Assembly (NCBI GenBank): GCA_028223755.1
Contig: JAOIUY010000003.1
Location: 62,001 to 126,000 of the forward strand
Source: Pseudomonadales bacterium
GTDB lineage: Bacteria > Pseudomonadota > Gammaproteobacteria > Pseudomonadales > UBA7434
Length of the DNA: 64,000 nt
Direction: 5' to 3'
A program made the translations under genes and the position numbers. Within the stretch, counting starts at the first letter, position 1; each line of letters begins with the position of its first letter. This document shows positions 57,191 to 64,000 of the stretch, one piece after another. The notes beneath the pieces are model-generated. The model was not told the origin of the DNA, ran no database searches, and saw only the letters and a list, made by a program, of their open reading frames with translations.

Positions 57191-57523
57191 TTATTCATCA
57201 ACCCAAACCCAGCGAAGAGGCTCACCAAAATCATCATAGATCAGCACTTTCTTGGGTCGTTTAACTTTGTTTTTTGTCTCTGGTTTCACGGCTTTGGATT
57301 GTCTTCGCTTTTCGAGTGAATCGACCACTTCTGGCACATAGGTCCAATCGGCTTTGCTTTTATCCATTTGCCATGTATCAGCTTTCAACGGTTTTTCTGC
57401 GCCATCGCGACTACTTACCCCTCTGGGTATTTCATTCACATTTTTGCCTTGATTGAGGAAGTCGTCCATTTGCTTGTCGAGTTCCCGCCTCAAGTCAGCT
57501 TTTGATGGCGTTTTTTTTATCAC
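57191..57523 (-). CDS. Small basic protein with SutA-like FLxxGKxxxEIPxG motif
   Basis: 110 residues from GTG 57523. N-terminal helix KADLRRELDKQMDDFLNQGKN (about 8-28, in parts) is followed by EIPRGVSSRD, giving the motif FLNQGKNVNEIPRG. This matches the tail of the H1-like histone (FLASGKKIQEIPVG) and, from memory, the SutA core. The middle is basic (KRRQSKAVKPETKNKVKRPKK) and the C terminus reads IYDDFGEPLRWVWVDE. A nucleic-acid- or RNA-polymerase-associated role is inferred. It is convergent with ppnN. Start is GTG without a strong SD. Confidence 0.75.
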   Translation of the reverse strand: MIKKTPSKADLRRELDKQMDDFLNQGKNVNEIPRGVSSRDGAEKPLKADTWQMDKSKADWTYVPEVVDSLEKRRQSKAVKPETKNKVKRPKKVLIYDDFGEPLRWVWVDE

Positions 57524-57622
57524 TATCTGCTTACCAGTTAATTATCTTTACCCACAGCTTATTAGCTACAGCCTTTCATGTCGTAAGCTAAAGCTAGAGC
57601 CAATAAAATAGGGCTAACAATC

Positions 57623-57660
57623 TAGTATAGCTCAGATGGTAGGCGGATTGTGGAATCAGA
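57623..57660 (+). tRNA. tRNA-His remnant (degenerate, non-functional)
   Basis: TATAGCTCAG-A-TGGTAG (57626-57641) is the D arm of tRNA-His (one mismatch), followed after about four missing bases by GGATTGTG, with the GTG anticodon, and an imperfect anticodon arm. The 5' acceptor strand and all the 3' half (T arm, acceptor) are absent, so it cannot fold. It lies between the minus-strand genes at 57191-57523 and 57675-57965. Chance is unlikely, as 24 of 25 aligned bases match the E. coli gene as I recall it. Confidence 0.65.
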
Positions 57661-57674
57661 AAAGGGCTTTGTTG

Positions 57675-57965
57675 TTAAACATTCCAATTTGGGTGTTTAA
57701 AATAAAGGATATTGCTGTTTTTATCTGTATCTACGCCCTTTATATCAGCAGTCACTGTAATACCTTCTTGGTTTATTCTTAGCATTTTATCGATATACAC
57801 CATGGCAGCGTGTTCAGCGATAAGGTGAGAGCGATAGGGACCCAATAGATCTTTTTCTCGGGTAAAGAAAAACCAATCATTATTAATTTCTAAATAACGA
57901 TTGGACTGTATGGGCTGCAAAAAAGGCGCATCGGTCTTTCTTACTTTTATTGTTTTTTTTGTCAT
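57675..57965 (-). CDS. DUF6316-like small protein
   Basis: 96 residues. RYLEINNDWFFFTREKDLLGPYRSHLIAEHAAMVYIDK (about 23-60, in parts) resembles the DUF6316 pattern (WYF-TREG-GPY-A). No signal peptide. ATG 57965; TAA 57675. Function unknown; the family call is tentative. A tRNA-His remnant lies just 3' of it. Confidence 0.65.
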   Translation of the reverse strand: MTKKTIKVRKTDAPFLQPIQSNRYLEINNDWFFFTREKDLLGPYRSHLIAEHAAMVYIDKMLRINQEGITVTADIKGVDTDKNSNILYFKHPNWNV

Positions 57966-58253
57966 ACCCGCTGTTTCCCTGTTCTATGTTAATAGCGTTG
58001 CAGTCTTATCCAAATGGCTTTACTTGAATATGATGTGTATTAGCCCAAGAGAGTTTACAAGCTCATTGATGCGACAGATGCATAACTCTTCACAAGCTAC
58101 ACATTCAGCTCCAATTAAGGTGAGCTTATAATTATTGAAGCGAATTTTAAGCCTAGATCGAATTACTACAACAAAAACAATGATTTAATAGACTTACCAA
58201 GAAACGATCTTATCGAGGCGCGATCGCGACTGTAAATTATTTCGACGCAGATC

Positions 58254-58730
58254 TCATTTCTCTTGATTTTCTATAGGTTGAATATCGGTCATTCTGATGA
58301 TGGATTCAATCGTCTGCGGGCCGACGAGCTTAGCGTATAGCACGCCTTCGCGATCAAACAGATAAGTGGTGGGAAGTGATGCTGGGCGTGAAAGTCGCAG
58401 TATATCAGCAGGGTCATTTTCGACGATGTCAAAACGTATCCCCATTCGTGCTGATAATTGAGCGAGTGCTTCGCCTTTAATACGATCAAAGTTGACGGCT
58501 AAGACATCTAACTCATTACTATAGTCATCATCTAGCTTATTAAGCTCAGGGATTTCTTTTATGCAGGGTGCGCACCATTCTGCCCAATAATTAAGAACTA
58601 GCCATTTCCCTTTATAGCTATCTATCGAGAATTCGGCGGTCTCGGTATTGCTGGCTGATTGCCCACAGCCGCTTAGTATTAACAAAAATACAATAATTAA
58701 TACTGAAGAAAGCTTGGTGGTTGCTGCCAT
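58254..58730 (-). CDS. TlpA/thioredoxin-like lipoprotein
   Basis: 158 residues from ATG 58730, chosen because AAGGGG lies just upstream; the frame is open to 58808. The N terminus is a lipoprotein signal (LIIVFLLILSGCGQS, Cys about 23), so it is membrane-anchored and faces the periplasm. Thioredoxin fold with NYWAEWCAPCIKEIPELN (WCAPC active site, about 54-58) and later LPTTYLFDREGVL (cis-Pro). Likely a thiol-disulfide reductase for cytochrome maturation or disulfide isomerisation; partners are not in the window. Confidence 0.88.
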   Translation of the reverse strand: MAATTKLSSVLIIVFLLILSGCGQSASNTETAEFSIDSYKGKWLVLNYWAEWCAPCIKEIPELNKLDDDYSNELDVLAVNFDRIKGEALAQLSARMGIRFDIVENDPADILRLSRPASLPTTYLFDREGVLYAKLVGPQTIESIIRMTDIQPIENQEK

Positions 58731-58847
58731 AAATATCCCCTTAGAGTTCCGAGCCGATTGATCGATTACGACCTTTTTATTGTATACTGCTGTGACAACA
58801 TGCTGCAAAGCCTTGTCAGTGTTTTATTCTTACTTAGGATTGATTAC

Positions 58848-59821
<974 letters not shown>

Positions 59822-59870
59822 AATCGTTTGAATGATTGATTAGTAACAACCACAGTTAAATAGGAAAAGC

Positions 59871-60272
59871 ATGGCTGCAACAATAGAAAAATACCGCTGG
59901 GTCCATCGAGTCACCGTTCTTAGCTATCTGACATTATTGGCAGTAATGTTATACGGCTGCTGGCTTTTTGGTCCTACAGCGTTAATGCCCAAAATAGTCT
60001 TATGGTTATTAATTTCATCTGGTTTGCTGTTAATTGCTAGAGGTCTTTTGGCGGGCAAAAAGCGTAGCTACATTTGGTATTGTTATATTCTTCTCATGTA
60101 TTTTATTTTTTGTGTGCAGTTTTTATTTTCTGGCGGCAGCGTTTCTGAAGATACGATTACACAAATGGTTCAGTCATCTGCTGCTTGGCACGAGGTAGTT
60201 GCTATGATTGCTATTGTCGTTGGATTCACCACGGCAATACTGGCCTCGCGCTGGTGTGAGCCCTCAGTTTAA
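59871..60272 (+). CDS. DUF2069 family membrane protein
   Basis: 133 residues, four hydrophobic segments (about 17-35, 43-60, 65-82 and 108-126). The order arsC-wrbA-DUF2069 is the conserved Pseudomonas arrangement. YRWVHRVTVLSYLTLLA and GKKRSYIWYCYILLMYF are family-like. AGGAAA precedes ATG 59871. It converges with the broken glpE five bases away. Function unknown. Confidence 0.85.
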   Translation: MAATIEKYRWVHRVTVLSYLTLLAVMLYGCWLFGPTALMPKIVLWLLISSGLLLIARGLLAGKKRSYIWYCYILLMYFIFCVQFLFSGGSVSEDTITQMVQSSAAWHEVVAMIAIVVGFTTAILASRWCEPSV

Positions 60273-60277
60273 GCGTT

Positions 60278-60595
60278 TTATTCTAAGTCTTCGGGTAAGT
60301 CCATACGCCACTGCTCGAAACCACCATCAACAGAGTACACCTCGGTGAAATCTTGCTGAGCAAAATGCTGACCTGCCTGCTGGCTCGAATTACCGTGATA
60401 ACAATAAATCACCAGCGGTGCATCTGGGTCTGCCTGCTCAACAAAGGCCGCTAGGCTTTGATTGTCGATATGAACAGCGCCTTTGATATGCGCCTCGCTA
60501 TAGGCTCCGCCATCTCTGACATCAATAATTTGAGTTGAACTGTTCTGACTCAGTTCATGGGCTTACTGACAGCTTATACGTTTAAAATCTGACAT
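60278..60595 (-). pseudogene. glpE: glpE thiosulfate sulfurtransferase with nonsense codon at position 11
   Basis: Starting at ATG 60595 the frame reads MSDFKRISCQ, then TAA (60563-60565), then AHELSQNSSTQIIDVRDGGA and continues without further stops to TAA 60278, 106 codons in total. After the stop the rhodanese domain is intact: DVRD, IKGAVHID, the active-site loop YCYHGNSSQQAG (Cys nucleophile) and YSVDGGFEQW, all like E. coli GlpE. A normal Gln here (CAA) changed to TAA would explain it. No alternative start lies soon after. The SD (AGAGAGAAA) survives, so this looks recent. A sequencing error is the alternative. Confidence 0.88.
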
Positions 60596-60617
60596 GTCTA
60601 TTTCTCTCTACTCATCA

Positions 60618-62540
60618 TTATTCACTTTGCTGGGCTTGTTCAAGCTGTTCGTTAAGGTCCATCCACTCCATTTCTAACGCATCAACTTCATTCGTTTCAA
60701 GACCCTGTTGGTGCAGTAATTTTTTTAGCTGTTCCTTCCTATCATCTTCATATAAAGACGTATCGGAAAGCTCGACCTCTCTGGATTTTGCCGCGATTGC
60801 TAACGCCTCTAATCTCTTTTCAATAGCCTGTGTTCGCTGTGTTAAAGGCCTTAAACGTTTACGAAGTTCAGCCTCATCACGTTTTCGCTGGCGACGCTGT
60901 TCGGCAGAAAGGCTGACAGTTTCTTCACCTGCCGGCTGTTCTTGAGCATTCGATCGCATCATATTAGTAACGCGACTTTTTAGCAGCCACCGCGCATAAG
61001 CATCCAAATCTTCTTTATAGGTAGTCAATTGACCATCAGCCACTAGCCATAATTCATCTGTGACAGTTTGCAATAAGTGCCTGTCGTGCGAAACAACTAA
61101 TAACGCGCCCTCAAAGCTTTGCAGTGCTATATTTAAGGCGTGTCGCATATTCAAATCGAGATGGTTGGTTGGTTCATCTAATAAGAGCAAGTTAGGTTTT
61201 TGGCGAACCAATGTCGCTAACACTAATCGTGCTTTTTCTCCGCCAGACATGGGTTTGATAAGTGATAAGGCCATGTTATTTGCGAATCCAAAACCACCTA
61301 GGAAGTTTCTTAAGTCGGATTCTGATGCGTCGGGATGCAGGCGACTCAAATGAGAAAGAGGGGTGTCATCATCTCGTAGTTGCTCTAACTGATGTTGAGC
61401 AAAATAGCCGACGTTAAGCTCCTTAGCACGCTCTATTGACCCCGCCTGGGGACTTAATGTGTTGGCTAACGCTTTTACTAATGTTGATTTACCCGCACCA
61501 TTTGCCCCTAACAAACCAATGCGCGCGCCGGCTTCTAGACGCAAATGAATATCGTTAATCACAGTAATATCTTCGTAGCCTAGCTGTAACTTTTCAGCTT
61601 GGATTAACTGCCGTGGGTTTTTATCGGGTGCAGTGAAAGCGAATGAGAAGGGTGAATCGATATGCGCTGGTGCAATGGTCTCCAATCTAGCCAGCGCCTT
61701 TAAGCGGCTCTGTGCTTGTTTTGCTTTGGTCGCTTGAGCACGAAATCGATCAACGAATTTTTGCATATGAGCGATCGAGGTTTGCTGCCTCTCATAAGCC
61801 GCTTGTACGCCGGCTAAACGCGCTACTCGTTGCTTTTCAAATGCTGAGTAGTTGCCGCTGTAGTAGTCGATAGTTTGTCGTTCAATATGCGCAATATGGC
61901 TGCAGACATTATCAAGAAAGTCGCGATCATGAGATATCAGTAGTAGCGAGCCTTCATATTGTTTAAGCCAAGCTTCAAGCCAAATAATGGCATCAAGGTC
62001 TAAATGGTTAGTGGGCTCATCGAGTAATAATATGTCTGACTTTTTCATTAACGTACGAGCAAGGTTTAATCGCATACGCCAACCACCCGAAAAATCAGTG
62101 ACTGTCTGTGTTTGCTCAACCGCACCAAAACCAAGGCCTGCGAGTAATTGTGCGGCACGTGATTCAGCGGTATAGGCATCTACCGTTTCAAGATTTTCAT
62201 GAGCTAATGCGAGCTCATCACCGCAGTTGTTTTGTTCGGCTTGTGCCAAGCGCTGCTTTGCTGCCATTAATGGTGCATCGCCAGCGATAACGAAATCAAT
62301 GGCTGTGCCACTAACACTATCCATATGCTGCTCAACGGTCGCTAGCTGCATATTGCGAGGAATATCGATATCGCCACTGTCGCTAGACAACTTGCCAGTG
62401 AGTAGGGCGACAAGGCTGGATTTACCACAGCCGTTTGCACCTGTTAAGCCGAGCCGATGGCCTGCATGAACAGTAAAACTCGCATTTTCAAATAAAAGCT
62501 TTTCGCCACGTCTTAATGCGACTTGGTTTAATTTAATCAT
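60618..62540 (-). CDS. yheS: ABC-F family ATPase YheS
   Basis: 640 residues; two ABC domains without a membrane part. Walker A GANGCGKSSL (about 36-45) and GANGAGKSTLV (about 345-355), signatures FSGGWRMR and MSGGEKARL, Walker B ILLLDEPTNHLD and LLLLDEPTNHLD. The C-terminal coiled region (about 520-640) is rich in Arg/Glu. ATG 62540. ABC-F proteins act on ribosomes; YheS appears to relieve stalls on difficult nascent peptides. Second ABC-F gene of the window besides uup, different subfamily. Confidence 0.9.
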   Translation of the reverse strand: MIKLNQVALRRGEKLLFENASFTVHAGHRLGLTGANGCGKSSLVALLTGKLSSDSGDIDIPRNMQLATVEQHMDSVSGTAIDFVIAGDAPLMAAKQRLAQAEQNNCGDELALAHENLETVDAYTAESRAAQLLAGLGFGAVEQTQTVTDFSGGWRMRLNLARTLMKKSDILLLDEPTNHLDLDAIIWLEAWLKQYEGSLLLISHDRDFLDNVCSHIAHIERQTIDYYSGNYSAFEKQRVARLAGVQAAYERQQTSIAHMQKFVDRFRAQATKAKQAQSRLKALARLETIAPAHIDSPFSFAFTAPDKNPRQLIQAEKLQLGYEDITVINDIHLRLEAGARIGLLGANGAGKSTLVKALANTLSPQAGSIERAKELNVGYFAQHQLEQLRDDDTPLSHLSRLHPDASESDLRNFLGGFGFANNMALSLIKPMSGGEKARLVLATLVRQKPNLLLLDEPTNHLDLNMRHALNIALQSFEGALLVVSHDRHLLQTVTDELWLVADGQLTTYKEDLDAYARWLLKSRVTNMMRSNAQEQPAGEETVSLSAEQRRQRKRDEAELRKRLRPLTQRTQAIEKRLEALAIAAKSREVELSDTSLYEDDRKEQLKKLLHQQGLETNEVDALEMEWMDLNEQLEQAQQSE

Positions 62541-62599
62541 TGGGCTCTATTATTAATGACTCTAAATCCAGAAAGGTTTGCAGCACTATACAGGGATTA

Positions 62600-62926
62600 T
62601 TATAAAGGTGGGAAGTGATGCGCCGAATCGGGAACAATACCTTTGATGTTATAAGCTAGAGCGATAATTTGCGCGATAATAATATACAGCTCATGAGGTA
62701 TCTCATCGCCTAATTCAAGCATCGATAACATCTCGGTCAGCTCAGGGTTTTCGTATAGGGGAATACCAAGCTCCCGCGCCAATGCAATAATATCTTCAGC
62801 AATCGCGCCTTCACCTGTTGCTGTAACGACTGGGGCTCCAACACCTTCATATTGCAGCGCTATCGCTTTTTGATACGCATTAACGCCGCGTTTTTTCCTA
62901 TTTAGCTCATCGCTGTTATCCGACAT
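62600..62926 (-). CDS. FlhB C-terminal domain-like protein (EscU/YscU family)
   Basis: 108 residues resembling only the cytoplasmic C domain of FlhB/YscU, the export switch of flagellar and type III secretion. AYQKAIALQYEGVGAPVVTATGEG (about 17-40, in parts), ALARELGIPLYENPELTEML and LGDEIPHELYIIIAQIIA follow the family pattern. The autocleavage NPTH motif is replaced, so it is not a self-cleaving FlhB. FliK lies three bases upstream, and the pair is conserved in Pseudomonas. It may bind FliK or act as a switch regulator. ATG 62926 sits two bases after FliK's stop. Confidence 0.88.
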   Translation of the reverse strand: MSDNSDELNRKKRGVNAYQKAIALQYEGVGAPVVTATGEGAIAEDIIALARELGIPLYENPELTEMLSMLELGDEIPHELYIIIAQIIALAYNIKGIVPDSAHHFPPL

Positions 62927-62929
62927 TAC

Positions 62930-64000
62930 CTAGACCTCCGTATCAAGTAAGTTGATTGTGCCATTAGGCCTAACATCCTGAGGCTCTCCAACGCGGCATT
63001 GTAATCTCTCTACGCTGAGGCCTAGGCGATCAAGATTTTTTGCCGTCGATGCCAGACCAGCATTGACTTTATCGACGGTTGCAGTTTCTGTTACCCATAA
63101 AACAGCGGCAATAGTTTTGCCACGAAGCGTCGCGAAGGCAACCATTTTTCCATGTTCTTCGAGGTCAAAAGCAAGGCGTGCATTCCAGGCTTTTTCACTG
63201 CTAGCACTTTGTTGATCATTGTTTTTTTCAGTATCAATTTGAACGTCAATTAAATTTAATTTCTGATCAACCCAGACCGGTAGCTCCAAAGACCAACTTT
63301 GATTAGTAATATTGTCATTGCTCGTTAAAAACTGTGTATTCGCGTTAAATAATTGCTGGCTCTGTAAGCGTGTAACAATGGTGAGCGCCGTTCTAAGCAA
63401 CTGCAATAATTGCCCTTCGCCTTCGCTATTAGTACTAGCCCTAGCATTAGTCGTTGTTGTATTTGTTGAATTAGCAACTAATGCCCAGAGAGAAGCCAGC
63501 GTAGCATTGTTTTTTAATGCCGGATGAATCGCTTTATCGTTAGCCACATGACTCGTTGATAAATGATTTTTAATCGCCAAAATAAGATTGATGAGTGCAT
63601 GTTTATGATCGACATTACCGCTAGTGGCTGTGAAGTTATTGGCTCGTGAACTATTGGTTAGAAAGCCATGAGGATGCGGTTGCGTATTTATTTGTGAATT
63701 CTGTTGCGGCAGTAACTGTGCAATTTTCGCCTCATAAAATAGACCGTTATTTCGAAAAGCCTGCATCAAGCCTTCGGGCTTAATAAGCTGTTGAAGTGAG
63801 CTGATGCTGCTTTGTAAATCCGCAACCGCTGCTCGTATGTTTGACGGCGGTTGAGAAGCTGCTTGCAAAGACGACTGCTGAATCGATTGTAATGCTAGGG
63901 GCAGTGAGGATTTTGAGACTTGTTTCGGTAAGTTATTACGGAGCGAGGTATTTAATAATGCCAGCGTCCTTTCCGTTTGAGCCGGATTTTGTGGGTTGGC
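62930..64000 (-). CDS. fliK: FliK-like flagellar hook-length control protein (5' end outside window)
   Basis: The frame is open from the stop at 62930 to the window edge, at least 356 codons; TTG 63868 is only an internal codon. The first part is Gln/Asn/Ser/Ala-rich and disordered, and the C-terminal part (about the last 130 residues) resembles the Flg_hook domain: WSLELPVWVDQKLNLIDVQID, WNARLAFDLEEHGKMVAFATLRGKT and LSVERLQCRVGEP (each under 20 residues within conserved cores). FliK measures hook length and switches export through FlhB. Three bases separate it from the FlhB-like gene. The rest of the flagellar cluster is not visible. Confidence 0.85.
   Translation of the reverse strand, partial: ANPQNPAQTERTLALLNTSLRNNLPKQVSKSSLPLALQSIQQSSLQAASQPPSNIRAAVADLQSSISSLQQLIKPEGLMQAFRNNGLFYEAKIAQLLPQQNSQINTQPHPHGFLTNSSRANNFTATSGNVDHKHALINLILAIKNHLSTSHVANDKAIHPALKNNATLASLWALVANSTNTTTTNARASTNSEGEGQLLQLLRTALTIVTRLQSQQLFNANTQFLTSNDNITNQSWSLELPVWVDQKLNLIDVQIDTEKNNDQQSASSEKAWNARLAFDLEEHGKMVAFATLRGKTIAAVLWVTETATVDKVNAGLASTAKNLDRLGLSVERLQCRVGEPQDVRPNGTINLLDTEV

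Noticed and set aside
57901-58131. 76-codon plus-strand ORF between the DUF6316-like gene and the TlpA-like gene
   Set aside because: Antisense to the DUF6316-like gene at its start, no SD, no similarity.

Overview
The window is 64 kb of chromosome from a marine-type gammaproteobacterium. By eye the G+C content is in the mid-40s percent. Evidence for this placement: a complete Na+-translocating NADH:quinone reductase operon (nqrABCDEF-apbE-nqrM), a CysB regulator, GcvR, CsiV next to mfd, rhombosortase, EpmC, MltF, the ThrH-type phosphatase and an AlgP-like H1 histone near uup. Several neighbourhoods (H1 histone/uup; gap-nqr-mfd-csiV; arsC-wrbA-DUF2069; flhB-like/fliK) resemble Pseudomonas and Cellvibrionales-type genomes, but I cannot name a genus. 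No prophage, insertion sequence, CRISPR array or genomic island was seen.

Layout. 1-2.4 kb: a partial gene, a lysine/alanine-rich H1-like histone with a strong terminator, then an orphan lysis-like pair (DUF5675 protein plus 3-TM holin-like protein) preceded by an operator-like repeat and a 26-codon leader ORF. 2.4-6.5 kb (minus): uup, alr and a fructosamine-kinase-like gene. 6.8-9.9 kb: 5'-nucleotidase, cysB, thrH. 9.9-11.3 kb (minus): pabB, whose last codons lie inside a bidirectional terminator. 11.7-13.1 kb: remnant of methylmalonyl-CoA mutase (only the B12 domain, without its cobalt-binding His) beside a meaB whose P-loop Ser is replaced by Phe. 13.3-17.6 kb: a REC-TPR response regulator, an AsmA-like protein, murI, exonuclease III. 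17.9-27.2 kb: a long GAPDH, then the nqr operon with its two maturation genes. 27.2-36.5 kb: nth, mscS-type channel, csiV, mfd, rhombosortase, an FMN reductase, a CDP-alcohol phosphatidyltransferase and tRNA-Arg(ACG).

36.6-43.3 kb: a structured intergenic region, a heat-shock promoter and htpG, then gpsA, sixA, a hydrolase, a small membrane protein, gcvR (minus), and yheU overlapping tusA. 43.3-48.2 kb: an uncharacterised protein with an internal duplication (minus), epmC, pdxB overlapping tadA, and mltF (minus). 48.6-57.1 kb: purL (apparently starting at CTG or ATT), secD, secF, ppnN. 57.2-60.6 kb: a small protein sharing a tail motif with the H1-like histone, a tRNA-His remnant, a DUF6316-like gene, a TlpA-like lipoprotein, arsC, wrbA, DUF2069, and a glpE interrupted by a stop at codon 11. 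60.6-64 kb (minus): the ABC-F ATPase yheS, an FlhB C-domain protein, and fliK running off the window.

Most of the window is core housekeeping DNA. The main items of interest are the H1/SutA-like shared motif, the orphan DUF5675-holin unit with its leader and operator-like repeat, the decayed methylmalonyl-CoA mutase/MeaB pair, the non-canonical purL start, the glpE nonsense mutation, the tRNA-His remnant and the unannotated structured region upstream of htpG. I did not find a convincing new multi-gene system; the DUF5675-holin unit is the nearest candidate.
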